Part shown: piece by piece, positions 1 to 8,142 of the stretch
Layout: each line of letters begins with the position of its first letter
Numbering within the stretch: the first letter of the stretch is position 1
Source of the DNA: Rhodovibrionaceae bacterium
GTDB taxonomy: Bacteria > Pseudomonadota > Alphaproteobacteria > Kiloniellales > DSM-21159
Direction: 5' to 3'
Length of the DNA stretch: 38,472 nucleotides
NCBI GenBank assembly: GCA_028282405.1
Contig: JANQIA010000494.1
Span: forward strand, 1 to 38,472
Notes under the pieces: generated by a model
What the model saw: the letters and a program-made list of their open reading frames with translations, nothing else
The model's database searches: none
What the model was told of the DNA's origin: nothing
Made by a program: the position numbers and the translations under genes

Positions 1-62
1 TAGCCCGCTTCGGCGACCGCGCGGAGCACCTCCGCACCCAAGCCGAGTTCTTCGAAGTTCAT
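1..62 (-). CDS. DEAD-box RNA helicase, N-terminal fragment (runs off the left edge)
   Basis: Only the first 20 codons are in the window, read leftward from an ATG at 60-62. They encode a peptide with F-x-x-L-G-L near the start and a G-Y pair about 15 residues later. This is the beginning of the Q-motif region of RhlE/DeaD-type ATP-dependent RNA helicases, where it precedes P-T-P-I-Q. These enzymes unwind structured RNA during ribosome assembly and mRNA decay. The resemblance is visible, but the fragment is too short to name the subfamily. The gene is divergent from the hydrolase at 203. Confidence 0.6.
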   Translation of the reverse strand, partial: MNFEELGLGAEVLRAVAEAG

Positions 63-202
63 GAAATCTTTTCTTGCTGGTCGGCGTCGATCGTCACAGG
101 CGATCTGTTCTACGCACCTGTGAGATATGGCTTGACGCCGCTGCTGTCAATCGTAGGCAGGGTGCCGAACGACGCGCTCGGGGCAATGAGGAGGCCGAGA
201 TC

Positions 203-910
203 ATGGTTAACGGAAAACCGGCACTAGCCCTGTTGCCCGGGTTGCTGACGGACGATGCGCTTTGGCAGCACCAGATGGCGCCGCTTTCAGAGGCGGCAGA
301 GCCCTGGGTCGCCGACTTCACCAGCCAGGACAGCACGGCGGCGATGGCCGCAAGCGTGCTGGACGCCATGCCTGAGCGATTCGCGCTCTGCGGACTGTCC
401 ATGGGCGGCTACGTCGCCTTCGAGATCATGCGGCAGGCGCCCGAGCGGGTGGAGCGCCTGGCCCTTCTGGATACCCAGGCGCGGCAGGACCCGCCGGAGA
501 TCCGGCAGCGCCGCTCGGACATGATGCAGCTTGCGGAGAGAGGCGAGTTCAAGGGCGTCACCCAGCGCCTGCTGCCGCAGCTCGTTCACCCCGAGCGGGT
601 GGACGAGCCGGAGGTGGGCGGAGTGGTGCTGGAGATGGCGGAGCGCATCGGCAAGGAAGCCTTCCTGCGTCAGCAGGTGGCGATCCTCGGCCGCTCGGAC
701 AGCCTACCGGCCTTAGCCGGTATTGCCTGTCCCACCTTGGTTCTTTGCGGTGAAGACGATCTCTTGACCCCGCCGGACCGCCATCTCGAGATGGCGGCCG
801 GCATCGCCAACGCCAGGCTGGTCAAGCTGCCGGACTGCGGGCACCTGCCGCCGCTGGAGCGGCCGCAGGAAACCACGGCGGCACTGCTCCAGTGGCTGCA
901 ACAGAGCTAG
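203..910 (+). CDS. alpha/beta-fold hydrolase
   Basis: This 235-residue protein has the alpha/beta hydrolase layout. A LLPGLLTDDALW oxyanion-loop segment lies near the N-terminus, the nucleophile elbow C-G-L-S-M-G-G is near residue 66, an acidic residue sits in GEDDLLTP near 185, and the catalytic His is in DCGHLPPLE near 214. It is therefore probably a soluble serine esterase or acyl hydrolase; the substrate cannot be told from sequence. The ATG at 203 is preferred over an upstream start because an AGGAGG ribosome-binding site lies about 10 bases before it and homology begins there. It converges on the lipoprotein gene with a 13-base gap. Confidence 0.85.
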   Translation: MVNGKPALALLPGLLTDDALWQHQMAPLSEAAEPWVADFTSQDSTAAMAASVLDAMPERFALCGLSMGGYVAFEIMRQAPERVERLALLDTQARQDPPEIRQRRSDMMQLAERGEFKGVTQRLLPQLVHPERVDEPEVGGVVLEMAERIGKEAFLRQQVAILGRSDSLPALAGIACPTLVLCGEDDLLTPPDRHLEMAAGIANARLVKLPDCGHLPPLERPQETTAALLQWLQQS

Positions 911-923
911 GAACTGCCCCGAT

Positions 924-1493
924 CTACTGGTCGAACTCGCCGCCGCGATCTGCGTCGATCAGGATACCCGGGGGCGGGAACAGCGTCAGGCTGGCCTGCT
1001 GAACCAGGCTGCGGAAGGACGCGGACTGCAGATCGCCGGAAACGCGGCCGCGCACCGAGTTGATGCGCTTGCCGTTGCGGCAGTAGGCGGCGAGGAACTC
1101 GGTGGAGCCCACTTCCGGTGGATTTTGCTTGAAGCTCTCATCCTCGCAGAGTGTCTCGGGCGCCGCGCCCGGCTGCGGGGAGAAGAGGAAGCGTACTTCG
1201 AAGTCGCGATAGTTTCCGTCTTCGCCGAGCTGGGACGCGAAGGTGACCCGCGGGCCGAAGTGCGACTCCCGAATGATGTCCGCAAGGTTGTCGGCAAGCG
1301 CCATGCGGTCGGCGCCATAGGTCTCTCCAACCACGCTGACCCGAATGCCCGGTCCGGTCACGGCGCCGTCCAGGCTGTTGGCATCGTAGTTGTCCTTAAC
1401 GTTCGCGTTCCAGGTGACCGGCGTGCCGGTCTGCGCACAGCCTGCCAGGAAGGCAAGACCGGCCGCGGCCATCGCAATGTGCTTCAAAGACAT
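924..1493 (-). CDS. putative outer-membrane or periplasmic lipoprotein
   Basis: The 189-residue product begins with a signal peptide (MSLKHIAMAAAGLAFLAGC) that ends in the lipobox L-A-G-C, so Cys19 should be lipidated and the protein membrane anchored. The mature part is hydrophilic and contains two further cysteine-bearing stretches (LCEDE and AAYCRNG), which could form a disulfide. I recognise no catalytic motif or named family. An AGGA ribosome-binding site precedes the ATG closely. It lies downstream of parE on the same strand, but 129 bases separate them, so it probably has its own promoter. Confidence 0.7.
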   Translation of the reverse strand: MSLKHIAMAAAGLAFLAGCAQTGTPVTWNANVKDNYDANSLDGAVTGPGIRVSVVGETYGADRMALADNLADIIRESHFGPRVTFASQLGEDGNYRDFEVRFLFSPQPGAAPETLCEDESFKQNPPEVGSTEFLAAYCRNGKRINSVRGRVSGDLQSASFRSLVQQASLTLFPPPGILIDADRGGEFDQ

Positions 1494-1622
1494 CTGTCCT
1501 TCATCCTCGGTCTGTCGAGCCGCTTGGGTGTAAGCGGTATGAGTCTTATTCGTTACAGACCTAAGCAGCGGATGCGGCGTCTTTCTGTCAAGAAGGTCAC
1601 GTCTGCGTGAGTTTTCCGCCCG

Positions 1623-3644
1623 TTAGACGTCGAGGCTCTCGTCCGCGACGAAGCGCGCGTTCTCCTGAATGAAGACGAAGCGGCTCTCCGCCTTGCGCCC
1701 CATCAGCCGCTCGACCAGGTCGGTCGCTTCGCGCGTTCCGGCGGCCTGGTCGCCGGCCAGGGTGTCGCCGGGCTCATCGGCCAAGCTGACCCGGAGCAGG
1801 GTGCGCTTGTCCGGGTCCATGGTGGTTTCCTTGAGCTGCATCGGAGGCATTTCGCCCAAGCCTTTGAAACGGCTGATGTCGACTTTCTTCTTGCGGTCGA
1901 ATTCGCCTTGCAGCAGCTCGTCCTTGTGGGCGTCGTCGCGGGCGTAGAGCGTGGTGCCGCCCTGCGAGAGGCGATAGAGCGGCGGCTGTGCGAGATAGAG
2001 CCGGCCGCTTTCGATCAGCCCCGGCATCTCGCGGTAAAAGAAGGTCATCAGCAGCGCCGCGATATGGGCGCCGTCGACATCGGCATCGGTCATCACGATG
2101 ATGCGTTCATAGCGCAGATTATCGAGGCTATAGCCCTTCTGCCGCGCCAGGCCGCAGCCGAGCGCGAGGACGATGTCGTTGATCTCTTGGTTGGCCTTGA
2201 GCTTCTCGAACGAGGCGCTGGCCACGTTCAGGATCTTGCCGCGCAAGGTGAGAATGGCTTGGGTCTCCCGGTTCCGCGCCTGCTTGGCGGAGCCGCCGGC
2301 CGAGTCGCCCTCAACCAGGAAGATCTCGGTGCCGTCGCGCTGCCCGCGCGAGCAGTCGGAGAGCTTGCCGGGAAGCCGCAGCTTGCGGGTCGCTGACTTG
2401 CGGCTGAGCTCTTTTTCCTTGCGCCGTCGGGTGCGCTCCTCGGCCCGCTCGATGATGCGCTCCAGCAGCACGCGGGAGCGGTCGGGCTGGGCGCTCAGCC
2501 AGTGATCGAAATGGTCCTTGAGGATGCCGTCCACCAGGCGAGTGGCACCGGGGGAGGCCAGTCGCTCCTTGGTCTGGCCCTGGAACTGCGGCTCCTTGAT
2601 GAAGACCGAGAGCATGGCGCAGGCGCCGCCCAAGAGGTCGTCGGCGGTGATCTGGGCGCTTTTGCGCTGTCCCGTCATCTCGCCGTAGGCCTTCAGGCTG
2701 CGCACCAGGGCGGTGCGCAAGCCCTGCTCGTGGCTGCCGCCCTCCGGCGTCGGCACCGTGTTGCAATAGGATTGGGAGAAGCCTTCCTCGTCGAGCGGCC
2801 AGGCGATGGCCCATTCGACGCTGCCGGCATCTTCGGCGAAGTTGGCTCGGCCGGAGAAGGTCTCGGGCATCAGAGTTTTGCGCTTGCCGAGGGTGGCGGA
2901 CAGGAAGTCGCTGAGGCCGCCTGGGAAGTGCAGGCTGTCGTTGAGCGGTGGCTCGCCTTCCTTGGCAACCAGGGCAGGGGCGCACTGCCAACGGATCTCG
3001 ACCCCGCGAAAGAGATAGGCCTTCGAGCGGGCCATGCGGTAGAGCCGCCAGGCATCGAACTGCAGCGGGCCGAAGATCTCCGGGTCGGGCCGGAAGCTCA
3101 CGGTGGTGCCGCGCCGGTTCGGCACGGCCCCGATCTTCTCCAGGGGGCCGAGCGGCGCCCCGCGCGAGAAGGTCTGGCGCCAGAGGGTTCGTTCCCGCGC
3201 GACCTCGACCACCAGCTCTTCGGCCAAGGCGTTGACCACCGAGACGCCGACCCCGTGCAGGCCGCCAGAGGTCTGATAGGCTTTGTCGGAGAACTTTGCG
3301 CCTGAGTGCAGGGTCGTGAGAATGACCTCGAGCGCCGACTTCTTCTTGAACTTCGGATGCGCGTCGGTGGGAATGCCGCGGCCGTTGTCGCGAACGGTGA
3401 TGCGGTTGCCTTCTTCCAACTCGATCTCGATGCGGCTGGCGTGCCCGGCGACAGCCTCGTCCATGGCGTTGTCGAGCACTTCCGCCACCAGGTGATGCAG
3501 CGCGCGGGCATCGGTGCCGCCGATGTACATGCCTGGGCGGCGGCGCACCGGCTCCAATCCCTCGAGGACCTCGATGTCCTTGGCGGAGTAGTCTTCAGAG
3601 GACGGCGGGGAGGGCTGTGGAACGCGCTGGAAGAGATCGGCCAT
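1623..3644 (-). CDS. parE: DNA topoisomerase IV subunit B
   Basis: This is the ATPase subunit of topoisomerase IV, which with ParC decatenates daughter chromosomes. The 673-residue product shows the GHKL ATPase motifs in order: E-V-L-D-N-A-M-D-E near residue 51, D-N-G-R-G-I-P near 83, and G-G-L-H-G-V-G-V-S near 125. The TOPRIM motifs E-G-D-S-A-G-G (about 441) and D-A-D-V-D-G-A-H (about 515) follow. The length, without the long GyrB-specific insertion, and the segment L-R-G-K-I-L-N-V-A-S-A fit ParE better than GyrB. The reading frame stays open upstream to 3899, but ATG 3644 is chosen because a good promoter sits directly before it and an earlier start would lie inside that promoter. Confidence 0.92.
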   Translation of the reverse strand: MADLFQRVPQPSPPSSEDYSAKDIEVLEGLEPVRRRPGMYIGGTDARALHHLVAEVLDNAMDEAVAGHASRIEIELEEGNRITVRDNGRGIPTDAHPKFKKKSALEVILTTLHSGAKFSDKAYQTSGGLHGVGVSVVNALAEELVVEVARERTLWRQTFSRGAPLGPLEKIGAVPNRRGTTVSFRPDPEIFGPLQFDAWRLYRMARSKAYLFRGVEIRWQCAPALVAKEGEPPLNDSLHFPGGLSDFLSATLGKRKTLMPETFSGRANFAEDAGSVEWAIAWPLDEEGFSQSYCNTVPTPEGGSHEQGLRTALVRSLKAYGEMTGQRKSAQITADDLLGGACAMLSVFIKEPQFQGQTKERLASPGATRLVDGILKDHFDHWLSAQPDRSRVLLERIIERAEERTRRRKEKELSRKSATRKLRLPGKLSDCSRGQRDGTEIFLVEGDSAGGSAKQARNRETQAILTLRGKILNVASASFEKLKANQEINDIVLALGCGLARQKGYSLDNLRYERIIVMTDADVDGAHIAALLMTFFYREMPGLIESGRLYLAQPPLYRLSQGGTTLYARDDAHKDELLQGEFDRKKKVDISRFKGLGEMPPMQLKETTMDPDKRTLLRVSLADEPGDTLAGDQAAGTREATDLVERLMGRKAESRFVFIQENARFVADESLDV

Positions 3645-3651
3645 GGCCGGC

Positions 3652-3679
3652 ATTATAGGAACCGCTGTGGGCCGTTCAA
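3652..3679 (-). promoter_or_regulatory. sigma-70-type promoter of parE
   Basis: Reading leftward there is TTGAAC (3674-3679), a 16-base spacer, and a perfect TATAAT (3652-3657). Only seven bases separate the TATAAT from the parE ATG. That places the expected transcription start at or one base before the A of the start codon, and no Shine-Dalgarno sequence is visible. Confidence 0.65.
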
Positions 3680-3732
3680 GCAGATGCTGTGGGCGTAACT
3701 GCAGGAAACCACGACATATTGAGGGCCTATCG

Positions 3733-4140
3733 GTGACAGAGAGGGAAGAGCTGCCGCAGGGCATGCCGGCGCTGCGGACCCTGGCCATGCCGGCGGACAG
3801 CAACCCCAACGGCGACATCTTCGGCGGCTGGGTGATGGCCCAGATGGACTTGGCCGGGGCCGTTCCGGCGTCGCGCGAGGCCCGCGGGCGGATTGCCACC
3901 GTCGCGGTCGAGGCGATGCGATTCCATAAGCCGGTCTACGTCGGCGATATCTTCAGTTGCTATGCGGAGGTTCGACGGGTCGGCACCACGTCCATCACCG
4001 TCTCGGTCGAGGCATGGGCCGAACGCCGGCCGCTCGGCGAATGCGTCAAGGTGACGGAGGGGACCTACGTCTACGTCGCCATCGACGAGACCGGGCGTCC
4101 GCGGCCGGTCGGCAGCATCTCAAAAGACGACCACGCCTAG
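3733..4140 (+). CDS. acyl-CoA thioesterase, YciA-like hotdog fold
   Basis: The 135-residue protein matches YciA-type acyl-CoA hydrolases, which release CoA from fatty acyl-CoA in the cytoplasm. The diagnostic segment N-P-N-G-D-I-F-G-G-W-V-M-A-Q-M-D holds the catalytic Asp of the hotdog helix. It is followed by A-M-R-F-H-K-P-V-Y-V-G-D and G-T-Y-V-Y-V-A. Length is normal for the family, which works as trimers of dimers. GTG 3733 is chosen because a GAGGG site lies eight bases upstream; ATG 3763 is the alternative. It diverges from parE. Confidence 0.85.
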   Translation: MTEREELPQGMPALRTLAMPADSNPNGDIFGGWVMAQMDLAGAVPASREARGRIATVAVEAMRFHKPVYVGDIFSCYAEVRRVGTTSITVSVEAWAERRPLGECVKVTEGTYVYVAIDETGRPRPVGSISKDDHA

Positions 4141-6186
4141 TCAGGCAAGCTCGTCGAGGCCGGGATACTCCAGCGCGATCTCTTGTCTCGGCCGCGCGCC
4201 GCTCTCCGGCAGCAGACGGGCGTAGGCGGCCCGGCTGCTGGGCGGGATGCGGCCGACGACGTCCTGCAGCGCGCCCAGGTCCGCGCCCTGCTGGGCCAGG
4301 TAGGCGAGATAGCAGTGGCGAAGCTGGGCCGAGTCCACTTTTGCGGCGTCCGGCAGCTCGGCGTCGTCGGCGGCGCGGGCGATCAGGCCGTCCAGCTCCG
4401 TCAGGCTGTAGCGCTCTTCGGTCTTGTGCCGCAGGATCGTTTGGCCGCTTCGGCTGGTGCGGAAGTCCGCACGGGCGATGCTGCGCTTCACGCTGGCCGG
4501 CAGCGCGATGGTGCGGTGACTGAGCCCGGAGATGTGCAGGGTGCCTTGCTGCAGGTCCAGGTCTTCCCCTTCGACGGCGAGCAGCTCGCTGCCGCTGACG
4601 CCGCTGAGCAGCAAGGCGATCAGCGCGCGCGTCTTGGGGGTGGCGGCCCGCAGCAGTCGGTGCACGGACTCGACCGGTAGCTCGGCGATCTCCGGCTCGG
4701 TTTCGGCTGCGGCTTCCTGGCGGGCCAGGCGGGGCCGGGTGGGCGTCTCCTCGACCAGCTCGGCCTCCTCGTGGAAGACTCCCGGGCTGGTCATGGTTCC
4801 GATGGTGATCGGTCCCAAGGCCTGGACGCCGGTCTGCGGCGGCGGCCGCGTGAAGAAGTCGAAGGCGAGCACGACGAAAAAGCCGAACAACGCGGAGCCG
4901 CCGACGGCGATGGCGGCGTCGCGCGTGTAGTTCGGCCAGCTCGGCTCGGTCGGCTCGTTGGCCCGCTCCAGGACCTCCACCTGCGTCACGGCACGGTCGC
5001 GGTCGACTTGGCGGCGCACTTGCTGCTCGGTGATGCCGCGGTAGGCGTTTTCCAGATCGCGAAGCTCTTCCGTCAGCGCCTCGTGCTCGGCGAAGAGCTC
5101 CGAGAATGCGGATATCTCCTGCTCGCTCTCCGAAAGCTGACGGGTCAGCTCTTCAGCGGTCTGCCGGGCGCTCGCGAGTTCCCGGCGGGCTTCTTCGATG
5201 GAGCGCTCGGCAGCGACACGGCGGCGCTCCGCAAGCTGAAGCTCATAGGTTTCGAGCTCCTGGAAGGCGAGCTGGATTTCGCGGTCGAGGGGGATGAAGG
5301 CATCGGTAAAACGCCGGCGAAAGTCATCAATCTGGCTGCGGCGTATCGCAACCTCGTCTTCCAGTTCGGATATCCGGATCCTGTCCTCTCGGCCTGCGAC
5401 GATCTCGCCGCGGGCGACCGCCAGGGTCACGGTCTCGAGGTTGGCCGAGGCCTTGACCACCTCTTCGCGCGCTTCGTCGAGCGACAGGCTGAGCCCACGC
5501 AGCCGGGAGACGGCGCGGTTCTCCTCGCGCTCCATCGAAACGATGTCGTTGGTATCGCGGAAGAGGGCGAGCTCATCGCGCTTGCGCTCCACCCGGTCCT
5601 GCAGCTCGGTTCCCTGCCGGGCCAGCTCCCTGTCGGTTTCGCTGTAGAGCGATTCCTGGAAGCTGGCTTGAACCTGGAGGTAGACGTCGATCCAGGTGTT
5701 GAGCAGCAGGGGCAACTCCGCCGGCTCGGCACCCCGGGCCCAGAGACGCACGATGTTGGTTTCCTCGAAGCGCTCGACCCAAAGCACTTCCTGCAGCTTC
5801 GGAGTGTCCCAGTCCTCACCCTCGACCACCGGAACCTCGCGGTTCAAACGGTTGCTCAGCAGGTCCATGAGAGAGTTGGTCATCAGGGCGTGGCGTTCCA
5901 TCCCGACGGCCTGCGGATTGCTCGGCAGGGCGGCGGCGAGGGCCGCGCGGTCTGCGGGCGGGGTGACCAGCAGGCTGGCCGTCGACTGATAGACGGCCGG
6001 GCGCTGGTAGACGTAAGCCAAGCTGGCTGCGGCGCTGGCAAAGAAGACGGCCAGGAAGATGGCAAAGCGCTTGCCGTTGCGGGTGGCGCCGTTCTGCTTC
6101 GGCGCCGCCAGCTGATCGGCGTAGCTCTGTCCCTGCTGGAGCCTCATCGTAACCGTCTCGTCCGGCACATCATCCCACCATGCCAC
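4141..6186 (-). CDS. Wzz/GumC-like chain-length protein fused to a degenerate tyrosine-recombinase-like domain
   Basis: This 681-residue protein has a short cytoplasmic start, a first membrane segment near residues 40-61, and a periplasmic Wzz-like region (Y-Q-S-T-A-S-L-L-V-T-P). Long coiled coils run from about 170 to 410, and a second membrane segment lies near 421-445. This is the architecture of polysaccharide co-polymerases that set O-antigen or exopolysaccharide length. Where Wzc-type proteins carry a tyrosine kinase, residues about 503-665 instead resemble the catalytic domain of tyrosine recombinases: L-L-L-S-G-V-S-G-S-E-L-L, an L-R-H segment near 620, and A-Y-A-R-L near 656. Box I Arg is Ser, the box II HxxR His is Ala, and the later His is Arg, so recombination activity is unlikely. 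The start is GTG 6186, with ATG 6147 possible. Confidence 0.75.
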   Translation of the reverse strand: MAWWDDVPDETVTMRLQQGQSYADQLAAPKQNGATRNGKRFAIFLAVFFASAAASLAYVYQRPAVYQSTASLLVTPPADRAALAAALPSNPQAVGMERHALMTNSLMDLLSNRLNREVPVVEGEDWDTPKLQEVLWVERFEETNIVRLWARGAEPAELPLLLNTWIDVYLQVQASFQESLYSETDRELARQGTELQDRVERKRDELALFRDTNDIVSMEREENRAVSRLRGLSLSLDEAREEVVKASANLETVTLAVARGEIVAGREDRIRISELEDEVAIRRSQIDDFRRRFTDAFIPLDREIQLAFQELETYELQLAERRRVAAERSIEEARRELASARQTAEELTRQLSESEQEISAFSELFAEHEALTEELRDLENAYRGITEQQVRRQVDRDRAVTQVEVLERANEPTEPSWPNYTRDAAIAVGGSALFGFFVVLAFDFFTRPPPQTGVQALGPITIGTMTSPGVFHEEAELVEETPTRPRLARQEAAAETEPEIAELPVESVHRLLRAATPKTRALIALLLSGVSGSELLAVEGEDLDLQQGTLHISGLSHRTIALPASVKRSIARADFRTSRSGQTILRHKTEERYSLTELDGLIARAADDAELPDAAKVDSAQLRHCYLAYLAQQGADLGALQDVVGRIPPSSRAAYARLLPESGARPRQEIALEYPGLDELA

Positions 6187-6395
6187 AAGTGCATGTTAAC
6201 ACAGATTAACCGGCATACAGAGGGGCATGACGACCGGCTTCGACACCCTATCCCGCAATTTGGGCAAAAGCGGGCACAACCTCCCGATTAAGCTTAACTT
6301 CCACGCATTCTCATACGAATCAAACAACTTTCCATCGCGCCCCCCTTTGTCGACAGCCTGTTGGAAGGGCGAGTTGGAAGCCGGATTTTTGGTCC
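6187..6395. other. intergenic junction of chromosome and integrated element
   Basis: This 209-base stretch between the wzz-like gene and the first element gene holds the left attachment-repeat copy at 6286-6300. It also has a TTAA-N6-TTAAC motif near 6195-6209, which resembles a CtrA half-site pair but with one base too few in the spacer. No convincing protein gene is present on either strand. Confidence 0.5.
6286..6300 (+). repeat. left attachment-site repeat (candidate attL core)
   Basis: The 15-base sequence GATTAAGCTTAACTT recurs exactly at 16723-16737, just beyond the integrase. It contains the palindrome TTAAGCTTAA, as is common at recombinase crossover sites. Confidence 0.7.
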
Positions 6396-6563
6396 ATGGC
6401 GAGCGACTTCGTTCTCGCTGAGGACTTGCGGCAACTCGCCTCCGACGTGTGGAGGATAGGCGATGGCGTCCGTCACGACCCCGAGGCGGTCTATCTGGCC
6501 AAGGACAGCATTGCAAAGCGACTCGAGGCCTTGGCTCGGCAGATTGAGCGGCGCCGGTCATGA
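6396..6563 (+). CDS. 55-residue hypothetical protein, first gene of the element
   Basis: An ATG at 6396 opens a 55-codon frame ending in TGA at 6561-6563. The stop overlaps the next gene's start as ATGA, the usual sign of translational coupling. The product is helical and charged (SDFVLAEDLRQLASDVWRIG, ending in IERRRS) with no recognised motif. Position and coupling suggest an accessory factor for the helicase that follows. It could be a small adaptor or replication-initiation helper, but no function can be assigned. Confidence 0.6.
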   Translation: MASDFVLAEDLRQLASDVWRIGDGVRHDPEAVYLAKDSIAKRLEALARQIERRRS

Positions 6564-7966
6564 CAGACGATCAGGGCCCGGCCGTTTCCGACGCAGTCGC
6601 CGCGGCTGCCGATACGATATTGAACGCACCGTTCGCCCCGCCCAGTCTGAGCGACATCGCCCTAGCTGGGCAATTTGAGACTGAGCGGCGCGAGGATGCC
6701 CGCTATGTGCCAAGCTGGGGCCAATGGCTGCGTTTCAACGGCACCCGTTGGTCTCGCGACGAGCTTCTTGAGACCGTGATGGACGTGCGGCGCCTTTGCA
6801 CCTTTAGGGCTTATGACGCGAAGTCGCGGCGCGACGCCTTGGCGGTCTCGAGCCGGAAGACTGTTAATGCGGTCGAGGGCCTGGCCAGGGCAGGGCTGTC
6901 CTCGAGGGCGGATGATTGGGACCGCGATCGTCATATCCTCAACACGCCAGATGGCGTCGTTGATCTTCGGACAGGCGAGACTCGGCCGAACCGATGGGAC
7001 GACTTCTGCACGAAACAGACGGCCGTGGCGCCGGCGGCGGAGGACACGAAGGCACCGCTTTGGGAGGCCTTCCTCGAACGCATCACCGGCGGGGACGGGG
7101 AGCTCATCGACTATCTCGGGCGCTCTGCCGGCTATTGCCTCACGGGCGATGTCAGCCTTCACGCGCTCTTCTTCGCCCATGGTGGGGGGGCCAACGGCAA
7201 GAGCGTCTTCATCGGCACGCTGGCGGGCATCATGGGCGACTATGCCACCACCACGCCGATAGAGACCTTGACGGCCAGTCATGGCGAACGCCATCCGACA
7301 GAGCTTGCGGACCTGGCTGGCGCGCGGCTTGTGGTGGCCAATGAGACGGAGCGCGGCCGCGCATGGGCGGAGAGCCGATTGAAAATGCTGACGGGCGGAG
7401 ACCCGATCAAGGCGCGCCTGATGCGCCAGGACTTCTTCCAATTCGAGCCGCAGTTCAAGCTCTGGATCTCGGGTAACCACAAGCCCAAGCTACGGGGCGT
7501 GGACGAGGCCATGCGCCGGCGCATCAACCTGATTCCCTTCGGTGTGACGATTCCGGAGGAGGAGCGCGACCCAGAGCTGCATGAGAAGCTCAGGGAGGAG
7601 TGGCCTGCCATCCTGCGTTGGGCGATTGACTGCGGCTTGGACTTCCATAGGCGCGGCCTCGATCGTCCGATAAGCGTGCGCACCGCGACCGACGACTACT
7701 TCCTCCAAGAGGACAGCCTGGGTCAGTGGCTCGAAGAGTGTTGTTACGTAGCGCCCGAGCGCTGGTCTACCTCCAAGCTCCTGTTCGCCTCATGGAAGCT
7801 GTTCTGCGAGCAACGGGGCGAGCGTCCTGGCTCTCAGAGGATGCTCAGCAACGAGTTGGAGAACAGGGGCTTTCGTCCTGAGAAGCGCAACAGGCAAGGC
7901 GGCCGTGGATGGGCAGGCCTCATGCTCACCGAGGAAGCCAACAAGGCGATCAGCCTCAACACCTAG
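6560..7966 (+). CDS. phage/plasmid replication helicase, D5/P4-type superfamily 3 ATPase
   Basis: This 468-residue protein matches the C-terminal half of P4 alpha-like replication proteins. A D5-N-like region leads into Walker A G-G-G-A-N-G-K-S near residues 208-215, then a Walker-B-like L-V-V-A-N-E. S-G-N-H-K-P and A-M-R-R-R-I-N-L-I-P-F follow, both typical of the family's sensor and arginine-finger region. It should be a hexameric helicase that opens the element's origin. No archaeo-eukaryotic primase or TOPRIM domain is evident at the N-terminus, so it is shorter than full P4-type primase-helicases and may rely on host primase. The likely origin lies immediately downstream. Confidence 0.85.
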   Translation: MTDDQGPAVSDAVAAAADTILNAPFAPPSLSDIALAGQFETERREDARYVPSWGQWLRFNGTRWSRDELLETVMDVRRLCTFRAYDAKSRRDALAVSSRKTVNAVEGLARAGLSSRADDWDRDRHILNTPDGVVDLRTGETRPNRWDDFCTKQTAVAPAAEDTKAPLWEAFLERITGGDGELIDYLGRSAGYCLTGDVSLHALFFAHGGGANGKSVFIGTLAGIMGDYATTTPIETLTASHGERHPTELADLAGARLVVANETERGRAWAESRLKMLTGGDPIKARLMRQDFFQFEPQFKLWISGNHKPKLRGVDEAMRRRINLIPFGVTIPEEERDPELHEKLREEWPAILRWAIDCGLDFHRRGLDRPISVRTATDDYFLQEDSLGQWLEECCYVAPERWSTSKLLFASWKLFCEQRGERPGSQRMLSNELENRGFRPEKRNRQGGRGWAGLMLTEEANKAISLNT

Positions 7967-8055
7967 TCCAGGCATCCAAACAGCTGTCGACCGCCCAGGC
8001 GCCCCCGCCGGCGGGCGGCTCCGCTTGCCTGCCAGCAGGGTCGGTCAGGTCACCC

Positions 8056-8087
8056 GGGGACGCATCGGGGACGCATCGGGGACGCAT
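8056..8087 (+). repeat. three direct iterons with 11-base period
   Basis: GGGGACGCAT occurs at 8056-8065, 8067-8076 and 8078-8087, each separated by a single C. The spacing is about one helical turn, so bound proteins would line up on one face of the DNA. Confidence 0.8.
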
Positions 8088-8108
8088 GCGATTTCGTTGC
8101 GTCCCCGA
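8076..8108. repeat. perfect 11-bp inverted repeat in the iteron field
   Basis: TCGGGGACGCA (8076-8086) is followed after 11 bases by its exact complement TGCGTCCCCGA (8098-8108). The third iteron thus forms a stem with the first inverted iteron, which could extrude as a cruciform or serve as a dimer binding site. Confidence 0.75.
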
Positions 8109-8142
8109 AACAGGCTAGGCATGCCAAGGCTTTCAGGGCCAT

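Noticed and set aside
1908-3305. Long open frames antisense to parE
   Set aside because: They are shadows of a strong, fully supported parE gene in high-GC DNA and show no domain or ribosome-binding support.
6194-6210. CtrA binding site (TTAA-N7-TTAAC) upstream of the wzz-like gene
   Set aside because: The spacer is six bases rather than seven, and no second support exists.
4771-6291. 506-codon open frame opposite the wzz-like gene
   Set aside because: It mirrors the coding strand's codon pattern and has no recognisable domain; the opposite strand has membrane segments and coiled coils.
6196-6561. Leftward 121-codon frame across the left attachment region
   Set aside because: It overlaps the attachment repeat and the 55-residue coupled gene, is Arg/Pro-rich, and has no family resemblance.
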